Positions 44,583-52,066 of a stretch of DNA of 64,000 nt are shown here, piece after piece (the stretch's first letter is position 1; every line of letters begins with the position of its first letter). The stretch comes from Jiulongibacter sediminis (GTDB taxonomy: Bacteria > Bacteroidota > Bacteroidia > Cytophagales > Spirosomataceae), in assembly GCF_001306455.1 (NCBI RefSeq), contig NZ_LGTQ01000005.1, forward strand, positions 434,001 to 498,000, in the 5' to 3' direction. The notes beneath the pieces were generated by a model, which made no database searches, had not been told where the DNA came from, and worked only from the letters and a program-made list of their open reading frames with translations. The translations under genes and the position numbers were made by a program.

Positions 44583-45468
44583 ACTGCTCTACAAAGTGTT
44601 TAAGGTTTTCAAATCCCTCAGGGCGTTTCAATAGATTGATTTTGACCGTTTTCGATAAGGTAATGGAATCCTGGAAATGGCTTCTGATCAGAGCACCGGA
44701 TAGCAATTGATTTGGCAAAGGAAAATGTTTCAAAAACTCTATTGGAGCTTTGAAAGTTGGTAAATCGCCTGACTCCTCAAGGTTGAGAATGTTGATTTGA
44801 GCAATATCGATGACTTTTTTCTCAAATTTCTCGAAATCTTGGGTTATCAAATACTTGTCACGACCCTCAAAAGATGGTTTAAGATTTTTGAGATCAATTC
44901 TAAGACCATCAAGGGCATTTTGCCAAACTTTGAATTGAGGGAATGCGGGTAGAAGAGTAATGTTATTTTGCTCAATTTTCAGAGCAACCAGGTCATCTGT
45001 CAGAACAGGAAATCCGGCCTGCCAAAAAGCAGTGGCCATGGTGGACTTTCCAGCTCCGGGTTCACCCAAAAAAAGATGAGCCTTATTTTTAATTTTAACT
45101 GCACTGGCATGAAGCATGAAAAAGCCTAGTTGAAACAAAGCTATTCCTATAGCTTCACTCAGAAGAAAAAGTTTTAACGTTTGGGGCTCGTCGCAATAAG
45201 ATTGATAACGAATTTCTTGCCCTTCAGTTATTTCAAATGTGGCAATTGAAGGCCAGTGAAGGCGGACCGTTTCTGAATCTATATTGATTTCTGCCTGCGT
45301 ATCTTTTCTGAAAACCTGTGTTTTTTCGTATGATCTTGGCGGAATCGTGGTCTCAGAAATAAATAAATCTGCCTTTTCAGAGCAGATCATAGGTAGCATA
45401 TCTGAAAGGTCTGGGTCGCTTTGAATACAGAGGCCGAATGCTTTATATGTTGTGCTATTTATTCCCAT
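44566..45468 (-). CDS. HprK-like serine kinase of a RiPP-like cassette
   Basis: A kinase of about 300 residues related to HPr kinase/phosphorylase. The frame begins with TTG at 45474; the ATG two codons later (45468) is preferred. The core reads FFMLHASAVKIKNKAHLFLG and on into GEPGAGKSTMATAFW: the His after the strand, the P-loop at about 135-142, then VLTDDLVALK with the DD pair of the active site. It lacks the C-terminal HPr-binding motif of true HprK, as do the lasso-associated kinases that phosphorylate peptide serines. It overlaps the B2-like gene by 10 bp and the NTase gene by 17 bp, so the set is translationally coupled. Confidence 0.82.
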   Translation of the reverse strand: MGINSTTYKAFGLCIQSDPDLSDMLPMICSEKADLFISETTIPPRSYEKTQVFRKDTQAEINIDSETVRLHWPSIATFEITEGQEIRYQSYCDEPQTLKLFLLSEAIGIALFQLGFFMLHASAVKIKNKAHLFLGEPGAGKSTMATAFWQAGFPVLTDDLVALKIEQNNITLLPAFPQFKVWQNALDGLRIDLKNLKPSFEGRDKYLITQDFEKFEKKVIDIAQINILNLEESGDLPTFKAPIEFLKHFPLPNQLLSGALIRSHFQDSITLSKTVKINLLKRPEGFENLKHFVEQYAAQC

Positions 45469-45869
45469 GTCCAAAGAGGTAAATAGTTGAAATCAGGAAC
45501 GTCGCCAATTAAAACCTCGCCTTTTTTCTCAATCCAGGCATGGGCATCGAGTTTTGCTACTCCAGGCTGTACTCCAATAACTAATTTATATTCAGACGCT
45601 TTTCCTTTCATTTTTTTGAAAGCGAGTGCCTGAGGAAGGCAGGTGAACATACCCGGATAAATGATGGAGGCTTTTGAAATAGAGGCAGAAAGCAATTCGT
45701 CATCTTGAATTGATTCATCTTTAAGGGAGTTTTTGAACCATTTTTTGAAGTTCTCAAATGAGCGAAAACGTAGGTTCAAATAAACCCAAATAAGCTGTAA
45801 TATCGCCTTTTTTAGTGTTTGACGTTCTCTGATACCGAGCTTATTGTATTTTTTCAACCAATTGTTCAT
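45459..45869 (-). CDS. Lasso peptide B2-like (transglutaminase-fold) leader peptidase
   Basis: A 136-residue protein of the lasso biosynthesis B2 family (Transglut_core3), which in lasso pathways removes the leader from the precursor. The Cys-His-Asp triad is intact: Cys77 in MFTCLPQALAF, His110 in LDAHAWIE and Asp126 in VPDFNYLPL. The IGV strand before the His (YKLVIGVQPG) is typical. A hydrophobic helix near residues 22-32 may touch the membrane. The start overlaps the PqqD-like gene by 29 bp. Cognate B1 (PqqD-like) precedes it, which is the usual order for a split B protein. Confidence 0.88.
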   Translation of the reverse strand: MNNWLKKYNKLGIRERQTLKKAILQLIWVYLNLRFRSFENFKKWFKNSLKDESIQDDELLSASISKASIIYPGMFTCLPQALAFKKMKGKASEYKLVIGVQPGVAKLDAHAWIEKKGEVLIGDVPDFNYLPLWTWE

Positions 45870-46113
45870 TCACTAAATCATCTAGAACACTTTGAATATC
45901 AGGAAGGCATTCATGTGCAGATACGTCATATTCCTCCGCCACCTTTTCAGCTAGAAAAGGAGCATCAGCTTCCTGTTTTTGAAGGACATTCCAAATCAGT
46001 GTACCTACTTCATTGAGATTGTAATATGTGCCTTTAGTATGGTTTAAAATGACGGACTCTTCTGAAAATGAAGTGGACACTTGCTGGTCGCTTAATTTAT
46101 ATTTGGTTGACAT
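45841..46113 (-). CDS. PqqD-like RiPP recognition element (lasso B1-like)
   Basis: A 90-residue winged-helix protein of the PqqD family, which binds leader peptides of ribosomal natural products. The pattern SVILNHTKGTYYNLNEVGTL then IWNVLQ is the beta-wing followed by the recognition helix, and YDVSAHECLPDIQSVLDDLV is the closing helix pair. No radical-SAM partner is near, so it belongs with the B2-like protease that overlaps it. The gene begins six bases after DUF3822. The leader it recognises is not encoded beside it. Confidence 0.9.
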   Translation of the reverse strand: MSTKYKLSDQQVSTSFSEESVILNHTKGTYYNLNEVGTLIWNVLQKQEADAPFLAEKVAEEYDVSAHECLPDIQSVLDDLVNEQLVEKIQ

Positions 46114-46119
46114 TTTACT

Positions 46120-46887
46120 TTATTTTGGCTTTGCGGCAGCAAAAAGTAGATAATAGCGGTGTATGGGACATTCCTGAAAATATTGAGAGAAAGTAAGTCC
46201 GGGTACTTTATCAGCCAAGGCTACTGAAGAAAACTGGGCTGCCAATTGTTTGAACTCTAAGGCATAAGCAGTTACCTCACCAATGACTTTGAAGTTTTGA
46301 ATCTCCTTTTCCTTTAGGATAGGAATGGTATTAGCATAAGACGATGCATAATAGCTGTTCATTCCTCTGTTGAAAAGAAACAAACTCAAACCAAACTGGT
46401 GAAAAATCAAAGTATTCTCTTCTAATTCACTTTCAGCGAGAACTATTTCAGGCTCCCTCTCCGGATAGAATTCCTGAAGAAAAGTTGTTAACTCTTCTTC
46501 CGCTTCAAAAGCAAATGAGCCTTCCTTGGTTTTTGAGATTAAGACACTTTCAAATTTACTTTTGAACAGAGTTTGCAGAATTTGAGATGCTTGTTCCTCA
46601 TTGATATCAGCCGGAACAAAACACTTTTTACTGCTATGAAGCAGAACTTTTATTTTTTTCCAGAACCTCACGCTCAGTAACGGATGATCACTGAACAATT
46701 GTTGGATACGCTTGAGTTTACTTTGCGGGTAAAGTGGGAAATCCTCAAGCCAGACAATTCGATTCTGAGAGTCGGCAATGCTAAAATGTAAGAATGAATC
46801 GCTTATTTCTATGAGTAATTGAGAATCAGGTATTTGCTCAATGGTAAAACGATCGTCTTTGACCGAGTAACTGGCCTCAATATGCAT
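46120..46887 (-). CDS. DUF3822-like protein
   Basis: A protein of about 255 residues. The frame opens with TTG at 46902, but the ATG at 46887 leaves the NUDIX gene clear and gives a normal start (MHIEASYSVKDDRFTI). Features such as LLIEISDSFLHFSIADSQNR then IVWLEDF near the start, and TLIFHQFGLSLFLFNRGM in the second half, resemble DUF3822, a Bacteroidota family with an actin-like duplicated fold and no known activity. DUF3822 members are often next to rsmD, coaD and NUDIX genes, and here the NUDIX neighbour is kept. It precedes the PqqD-like gene by six bases. Confidence 0.6.
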   Translation of the reverse strand: MHIEASYSVKDDRFTIEQIPDSQLLIEISDSFLHFSIADSQNRIVWLEDFPLYPQSKLKRIQQLFSDHPLLSVRFWKKIKVLLHSSKKCFVPADINEEQASQILQTLFKSKFESVLISKTKEGSFAFEAEEELTTFLQEFYPEREPEIVLAESELEENTLIFHQFGLSLFLFNRGMNSYYASSYANTIPILKEKEIQNFKVIGEVTAYALEFKQLAAQFSSVALADKVPGLTFSQYFQECPIHRYYLLFAAAKPK

Positions 46888-46894
46888 GTTTTCG

Positions 46895-47344
46895 TTAACC
46901 AAACTGGATATATTCCTTTAAAAAATCAGGTTTACTTTCAGGGTCAATTTGCTCAAATTCAGCTTCGGAAAACCATTTAAGCTGACTAAGGATTACTACG
47001 TTTTCAGGATCTGAACCAAGTTTTGCTTCCCCGCCCAAAAAACTGACTTCAAAATAGAACTCAATGGCATGTAAAGGAGGCTGAATGAATTCTCTCTGGC
47101 AAAGTAACCCGCCAATTTTTACATTTAAATGGGTCTCTTCCTCAAACTCTCTCAAAAGAGCCTTTTTCAATGATTCTCCTTTTTCGGGTTGACCTCCGGG
47201 GACATTCCAATAATGTCCTTTTGGCCCAATTCCTTCATGACGAAGCAGTAGGATCTTCCCATCTTTTAGCAGACAACCACAAACTCGTACCCGTATTTTG
47301 TTTCCGTACTTTCGGGCGATTTCCTGTTGAAGGTTGTCTGTCAT
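46895..47344 (-). CDS. NUDIX hydrolase
   Basis: A 149-residue NUDIX enzyme and the first gene of the operon. The box reads GGQPEKGESLKKALLREFEE then ETH (GX5EX7REUXEE with His in place of the usual Gly-hydrophobic end). The preceding HEGIGPKGHYWNVPGG is the common entry. Substrate is unknown: many such enzymes clean nucleoside diphosphate derivatives. A TAATTTTG promoter element lies 18 bp before the ATG. It overlaps or nearly touches DUF3822 downstream. Confidence 0.88.
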   Translation of the reverse strand: MTDNLQQEIARKYGNKIRVRVCGCLLKDGKILLLRHEGIGPKGHYWNVPGGQPEKGESLKKALLREFEEETHLNVKIGGLLCQREFIQPPLHAIEFYFEVSFLGGEAKLGSDPENVVILSQLKWFSEAEFEQIDPESKPDFLKEYIQFG

Positions 47345-47361
47345 TTTCTACTTATTTCGAT

Positions 47362-47369
47362 CAAAATTA
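47362..47369 (-). promoter_or_regulatory. Candidate -7 element of the NUDIX-to-uvrC operon
   Basis: TAATTTTG on the minus strand matches TAnnTTTG and lies 18 bp before the NUDIX ATG, implying a very short leader. No clear -33 element was found. It is the only promoter-like signal before seven tightly spaced genes. Confidence 0.4.
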
Positions 47370-47406
47370 GCGTATTTGGCGACCTGTTTATAGTGAATTC
47401 CTAAAA

Positions 47407-48825
47407 ATGGCTGAAGAAATCATTAATCCATATCAATTACTCCTTAAAAAGTTTAAACACGAGCCCACCTTTGGGCAAGCCAAGTTGTTTAGCCTGATGG
47501 ATGATTTTCTAAAAAATGAAGATAAAGATCGCCATATCTTTGTACTTAAAGGTTATGCAGGTACCGGGAAAACCACCTTTGTGAGTGCCTTAATCAAGGT
47601 GCTGCCCAAATTTGGCTGGAAGTCAGTATTGCTTGCTCCTACCGGAAGGGCAGCAAAAGTGATGGCGAATTATTCGAAAAGAAAAGCTCAGACCATTCAC
47701 AAAAAAATTTACAAACAGACCGAAGATAGTTACTCTGGGAACTTCGTTTTTGAACGTCAAAAAAACTATCATGAAGGCACTTTGTTCATTGTTGATGAGG
47801 CTTCCATGATTGCCGATCGAAGGGAGTTTGGTCGAGACAGTCTTCTTCATGACCTCATTGAATATGTTTTTGAAGGAGAAGAAAATAAGTTAATGATTAT
47901 CGGTGACGAGGCTCAGCTGCCACCGATTGGTATGGAGTACAGTCCGGCCTTAAATGCTGAGCATTTGTCGAATCAGTATTTTTCTGATGTGATGGTTCAT
48001 TCACTCACGGAAGTTACCCGCCAACAAAAAGACTCTGGAATATTAGCCAATGCTACCAAAATAAGAGAGTCACTTTCTGATGATAAACCGGTTGTAAAAT
48101 TTGACACAAAGGCTTTTAAGGATATTTACCGAATGACTTCAGAGCGTATTGAAGATGGGTTACGGTATGCTTATGATAAATATGGACAGGAAAACTGCAC
48201 GGTAATTACTCGTTCAAATAAGAATGCGGTACAGTATAATCAGTACATCCGAAACCGCATTCATTCTTTAGAAAACGAGCTTGAAATTGGTGATATTCTG
48301 ATGGTTGTGAAAAACAATTATACAGTCATTGAAGAAGGTTCAGAGGCAGGTTTTATTGCCAACGGCGAATTTGCTGAGGTTACTCATTTGGGTCGGGAGG
48401 AAGAAATGCACGGCTTTCGTTTCCAGCATGTTAGTATGAAACTGGTGGATTACCCAAACGATCCGGAGTTTGATTCCATGATCATTTTGGATACTTTGAA
48501 TTCACATTCACCCAACCTCACAAGAGAAGAAAATAAACAGCTTTATGACTCGGTTTTGAAGGATTATTTCTGGGTAAAATCAAAAAAAGAGAGGGCTGAA
48601 CTACTTGCTGCTGATCAATATCTCAACGCTCTTCAGGTCAAATACGCCTATGCTTTGACCTGCCATAAATCACAAGGTGGGCAATGGGAGGCCGTTTTTG
48701 TGGATCAGGGGTATATTCCAAATAACACGATTGACCATGATTATTTGAGATGGTTATATACAGCTGTTACACGAGGTGCAAAAGAGGTATTTCTGGTCAA
48801 CTTCAACTCTGGTTTCTACAATTAA
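47407..48825 (+). CDS. RecD-like ATP-dependent DNA helicase
   Basis: A 472-residue superfamily 1 helicase. The Walker A loop is GYAGTGKTT (49-57) and motif Ia APTGRAAKVM. The Walker B and following motif are FIVDEASMIADRREFG and IGDEAQLPPIG. The C-terminal UvrD-like box has YALTCHKSQGGQWEAVFVD and WLYTAVTRGAKEVFLV. No RecB/C partner or nuclease domain is present, so it is a stand-alone RecD2/Pif1-like helicase, probably for replication or repair. It is divergent from the NUDIX operon across 62 bp and followed by corA after about 60 bp. Confidence 0.93.
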   Translation: MAEEIINPYQLLLKKFKHEPTFGQAKLFSLMDDFLKNEDKDRHIFVLKGYAGTGKTTFVSALIKVLPKFGWKSVLLAPTGRAAKVMANYSKRKAQTIHKKIYKQTEDSYSGNFVFERQKNYHEGTLFIVDEASMIADRREFGRDSLLHDLIEYVFEGEENKLMIIGDEAQLPPIGMEYSPALNAEHLSNQYFSDVMVHSLTEVTRQQKDSGILANATKIRESLSDDKPVVKFDTKAFKDIYRMTSERIEDGLRYAYDKYGQENCTVITRSNKNAVQYNQYIRNRIHSLENELEIGDILMVVKNNYTVIEEGSEAGFIANGEFAEVTHLGREEEMHGFRFQHVSMKLVDYPNDPEFDSMIILDTLNSHSPNLTREENKQLYDSVLKDYFWVKSKKERAELLAADQYLNALQVKYAYALTCHKSQGGQWEAVFVDQGYIPNNTIDHDYLRWLYTAVTRGAKEVFLVNFNSGFYN

Positions 48826-48884
48826 GGTTGTTTACCTTCTTCAGAAACTAACTATCTTAGTCAGGTTTACAAACTATTTTGCTG

Positions 48885-49964
48885 ATGGGAAAAAAGAAAA
48901 ATCGCCTCAAAACGCCAAAACAGAAGCCATTTGCAGCTCCCGGGAGCTTAACCTATATCGGGAAGGAAGTTTTTGAAAAGACCCTTATTCAGCTTACCGT
49001 TTATAATCAGGAAACCTGTGATCTGGCCATGATTCAGCAGCTAGATGATCTTAAACCCGATTTTAATGACCGCCTCAGCTGGCTTGATGTGGATGGAGTT
49101 CATGAGCCGGCCGTAATTGAGCATATTGGCAAGAAATATCAGCTACATCCACTCTTGCTGGAAGACGTACTAAATACTACGCAAAAGCCCAAAATTGAAC
49201 TGTTTGAGGAAGAAAATCAGCTTTTTGTAGTCCTTAAAATGCTTCATTTCGATGAAGAAAACCTTGAAATAGAAGCAGAACAAATCAGCCTTATCCTTGG
49301 CAAAAGCTTTTTGGTCTCATTTCAGGAACAGGATCAAACGGACATCTTTGTAGCTATTCATGAGCGAATTAAACAAGCGACGAGCCGAATCAGAAAGTTT
49401 GAGTCCGATTATCTACTTTATGCACTGATTGATCTCATTGTCGATCATTATTACATACTTCTTGAAAAACTGACAGAGAAACTCGAAACCCTGGAAGCCA
49501 ATGTTTTAAATGACCCTAAGGCTGAACATCAAAATCAGATTTATAATCTCAAAAAGGAAATGGCTTTCATGAAGAGAAACATTTTACCTCTTCGTGATAT
49601 TATTGGTACTCTGATCAGAGAAGATTCAGAACTGGTGGGAAATAAGGTGAATGTTTACCTTCGGGATGTTCATGACCATGTAATTCAGACACTGGAAACC
49701 CTTGACAGCTACCGCGAAATGGCGGATAGTATTATGAATAACTATCATGCTTCACTGAGTAATAAGATGAACTCTGTCATGAAAACTTTGACAGTATTTA
49801 CGGTTCTCTTTATGCCTTTGAGCTTCATCGCAGGGCTTTATGGGATGAACTTTGTAAATATGCCTGAGCTTGAGAACCCGAACGGTTATTTCTACGCCTT
49901 AGGAGCTATGGCTTTGATTAGCATTGGTTTATGGTTTTATTTCAGGTGGAAGAAGTTTGTTTAG
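48885..49964 (+). CDS. corA: Magnesium/cobalt transporter CorA
   Basis: A 359-residue CorA-family divalent-cation channel. The large cytoplasmic domain is followed by two C-terminal transmembrane helices, with the signature YGMNF in the loop between them (FIAGLYGMNFVNM). LHPLLLEDVLNTTQKPKIE is the conserved cytoplasmic motif. A TTG lies two codons before the chosen ATG at 48885 (MGKKKNRLKTPKQ). A short TATTTTG stretch just upstream could drive an almost leaderless message. Its stop overlaps the stop of the convergent lipoprotein gene by four bases. Confidence 0.95.
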   Translation: MGKKKNRLKTPKQKPFAAPGSLTYIGKEVFEKTLIQLTVYNQETCDLAMIQQLDDLKPDFNDRLSWLDVDGVHEPAVIEHIGKKYQLHPLLLEDVLNTTQKPKIELFEEENQLFVVLKMLHFDEENLEIEAEQISLILGKSFLVSFQEQDQTDIFVAIHERIKQATSRIRKFESDYLLYALIDLIVDHYYILLEKLTEKLETLEANVLNDPKAEHQNQIYNLKKEMAFMKRNILPLRDIIGTLIREDSELVGNKVNVYLRDVHDHVIQTLETLDSYREMADSIMNNYHASLSNKMNSVMKTLTVFTVLFMPLSFIAGLYGMNFVNMPELENPNGYFYALGAMALISIGLWFYFRWKKFV

Positions 49965-50692
49965 AGCTGATAGTCATTGATTTGAGTTTGATTCTTTACA
50001 ATCTCTTCCCTGCCGTCTTCCATCAGGTCAATTTCGTTCGATTCCAATTTTATTATGAGTTCAGATCCATTTAAAGTTGAGCTGATTGGGTTGTAGACGG
50101 CTACGGGCGGATCAACCGAGGAGAAATTAGAACCAACCTTAAAAGTCCTTTTTAGTTTTTGATTTTCAAAAACAGAGAGATAGAGATCTAATCCATGATA
50201 ATAGGGGCAGGCCTCGTATGAAGAATACCAGATCCCCCACAGTGCTCCTTTCTTATCATTTCCTAATGAAGCGATCCCAATCTTGAAGGCTTTGGCATCC
50301 CGTATCATTCCGATATCAAGGGACTGGGTGTAGGCTTCATGGCTATCCGCTCCTTTTAAACTATCAATTTTGAGGAAATCAGAGATGTGTTCATATTGAT
50401 AAATCTCTGTTTCCGGTTGATTATAACCCTCAAAAAGCTCTTTGACCGTGGCGGAATTCAAATCGGGAATGTCTTGATATTTTGACTCCAGATTCTCAAG
50501 GTATATGGAGTCAATTATGTTTATGTCAATTTCTGAGAAATTGGATATTTCCTCAAATAAAGGATTTTCTTCACCAGTCTCGAATTTTATGTTTTGACAG
50601 GCGAGAATTGACATTGAAAAAGAAACAAAGAAAATTCCCCAAATCGAGAAGTTTGCTTCAGGCAGAAGGCGTGTTGTTTGGTATTTAATCAT
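49961..50692 (-). CDS. Lipoprotein of unknown function
   Basis: A 243-residue protein with a hydrophobic segment and lipobox (FFVSFSMSILAC), preceded by about 18 extra residues from the chosen ATG. The mature part is acidic at first and ends in short beta strands: GIASLGNDKKGALWGIWYSS, YYHGLDLYLSVFENQKLKR and AVYNPISSTLNGSELIIKLE. I do not recognise the family. Its start overlaps the end of the upstream gene by eight bases, so it shares an operon with the methyltransferase. A cell-envelope role is likely from the lipobox only. Confidence 0.65.
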   Translation of the reverse strand: MIKYQTTRLLPEANFSIWGIFFVSFSMSILACQNIKFETGEENPLFEEISNFSEIDINIIDSIYLENLESKYQDIPDLNSATVKELFEGYNQPETEIYQYEHISDFLKIDSLKGADSHEAYTQSLDIGMIRDAKAFKIGIASLGNDKKGALWGIWYSSYEACPYYHGLDLYLSVFENQKLKRTFKVGSNFSSVDPPVAVYNPISSTLNGSELIIKLESNEIDLMEDGREEIVKNQTQINDYQL

Positions 50693-51089
50693 ACGGCAAT
50701 AAATCAGGTTCTAAATACTCCTTTTTTGCTGATTCATGAGTGAACCTCTCCAAACTGTAATGTTGCTCAATTAAACCTTTGAAATTGTTTTCCAGAATAG
50801 GAAACTCGCTCAAAAACTCTTCAAAATCAGAGGATTTTGATTTCAATATAAAATGTCGGACGGTTCTGATGCTGGCCACAGTCAATGTTTGGTGGTATTT
50901 GTCCGCAACTCCTAAATGACTAGTGTAGGCTTTGAGTAGTTCGCAAGCTTTATAAACCGCTTTAGCAGCTTCGTTCTCACAAAGAAGCTCCCAAGCCAAC
51001 CTGAGGTGAGTCTTGTGTTTAAAATCTTCAGGTTTCAGTGTGAAATCCTGAATGCTTTGAATGGTTTCAAGCGGCTTTTTGAAGAACAT
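50685..51089 (-). CDS. Conserved helical protein of unknown function
   Basis: A mostly helical soluble protein of 134 residues if the ATG at 51089 is used (147 residues from the ATG at 51128, which would overlap the methyltransferase gene by 62 bp). It carries a pattern with two histidines, KTHLRLAWELLCEN, and later KYHQTLTVASIRTVRH, which look like a paired metal or substrate site. Similar HLxxAW...YHxTLT proteins occur in diverse bacteria without an assigned function. It is translationally coupled to the methyltransferase upstream and to the lipoprotein downstream. Confidence 0.7.
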   Translation of the reverse strand: MFFKKPLETIQSIQDFTLKPEDFKHKTHLRLAWELLCENEAAKAVYKACELLKAYTSHLGVADKYHQTLTVASIRTVRHFILKSKSSDFEEFLSEFPILENNFKGLIEQHYSLERFTHESAKKEYLEPDLLPYD

Positions 51090-51963
51090 AAATGACAGAG
51101 CTGGCTTTCTTTGAATTAAAGATAGCATTTAGCCACGAAACTCCTCCTACCAGAAAACCTTTGATAGTTTCAAACATATTTTTCTTGTATTTCTCACTCA
51201 GCAGAGCCACATAAAAGGAGTCAAACGGTAAAATCCGATGCTCCTTAATTTCCCATCCATGCTTTTTGGCTAAAACCTGCATTGAAGTCGGAGTAAAATG
51301 CCATAAATGACGTGGAACATCCAGACCCGCCCAATCCTCTTCATAGTATTGTCCATCAAAAGAGTCTTTGTTGGGCACCGCAATGATTAACGTGCCATCA
51401 TCTTTAAGAGAGGCCTTAATCTGTGACATATATTCGTCCAGATTGTAAAGGTGCTCCAAAACATGCCAGAGAGTAATCACATCAAATTCCTTACTGGCTG
51501 GCTGCTCAAAAAAAGAAGTTGGAGAAACGACGTCCAGTCCAAATTTGTCTTTTGAAAACTCGCGGGCCTGATCATTGATTTCAACTCCCCGGGATTTAAA
51601 ACCATTATTTTTCATTGTGTTCAGGAAATACCCGGTACCGCTCCCAATGTCCAGAATTGAATTGCCTTTAGACTTGCTCTTCACAAGTCCTGCTTTCTTT
51701 TGAAGCATAAAGCTTCGCACTTTATGATAGATGGAATTGATCAACCCTTTTTTGCTATCTGAGTGTGAAACGTAATCCTCACTGATATAATAGGGCCCGA
51801 CATTTTCTGGTGAAGGAGGGTTTTGTGTAAACGTAAACTGGCAGCTCTGGCAGGTCACCAGATCAAAAGTTTCCTTGCTGATGGAATGGTCTTTGACCAA
51901 AATTGTCTCTGAAAGCTCTTTTGAGGAGCAAAGAGGGCACTCAGAGTGAAAAATGTTCTTCAT
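51067..51963 (-). CDS. Class I SAM-dependent methyltransferase with N-terminal zinc ribbon
   Basis: A 298-residue methyltransferase of the Methyltransf_23 type. The first 45 residues hold a four-cysteine zinc ribbon (CPLCSSKE and CQSCQFTF). The SAM-binding motif is ILDIGSGTGYFL, followed by VITLWHVLEHLYNLDEY and LIIAVPNKDSFDGQYYEEDW. Enzymes of this layout methylate sugars or small envelope metabolites. It has its own promoter at 52032-52060 and leads the coupled genes to the lipoprotein. A GT2 gene upstream on the same strand fits a cell-surface polysaccharide context. Confidence 0.9.
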   Translation of the reverse strand: MKNIFHSECPLCSSKELSETILVKDHSISKETFDLVTCQSCQFTFTQNPPSPENVGPYYISEDYVSHSDSKKGLINSIYHKVRSFMLQKKAGLVKSKSKGNSILDIGSGTGYFLNTMKNNGFKSRGVEINDQAREFSKDKFGLDVVSPTSFFEQPASKEFDVITLWHVLEHLYNLDEYMSQIKASLKDDGTLIIAVPNKDSFDGQYYEEDWAGLDVPRHLWHFTPTSMQVLAKKHGWEIKEHRILPFDSFYVALLSEKYKKNMFETIKGFLVGGVSWLNAIFNSKKASSVIYVLQKAA

Positions 51964-52031
51964 ATATTATTAGAAAGCCAATGGCATGCTGAATGTTAAA
52001 AACGAAAACCATGCCTCATATGATTGTGTAG

Positions 52032-52060
52032 CAAAAATAGGCAATCTATTTAAACTCAAA
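52032..52060 (-). promoter_or_regulatory. Promoter of the methyltransferase operon
   Basis: TTTG (52060-52057, minus strand), 17 bp, then TATTTTTG (52039-52032). The -7 element sits in GCCTATTTTTGC, like the leuS promoter. The start codon is about 68 bp downstream. Confidence 0.6.
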
Positions 52061-52066
52061 CAGCTT

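Noticed and set aside
43440-46113. Complete lasso peptide gene cluster
   Set aside because: No Asn-synthetase-like cyclase, precursor or ABC exporter is present, so it is reported as an orphan cassette only.
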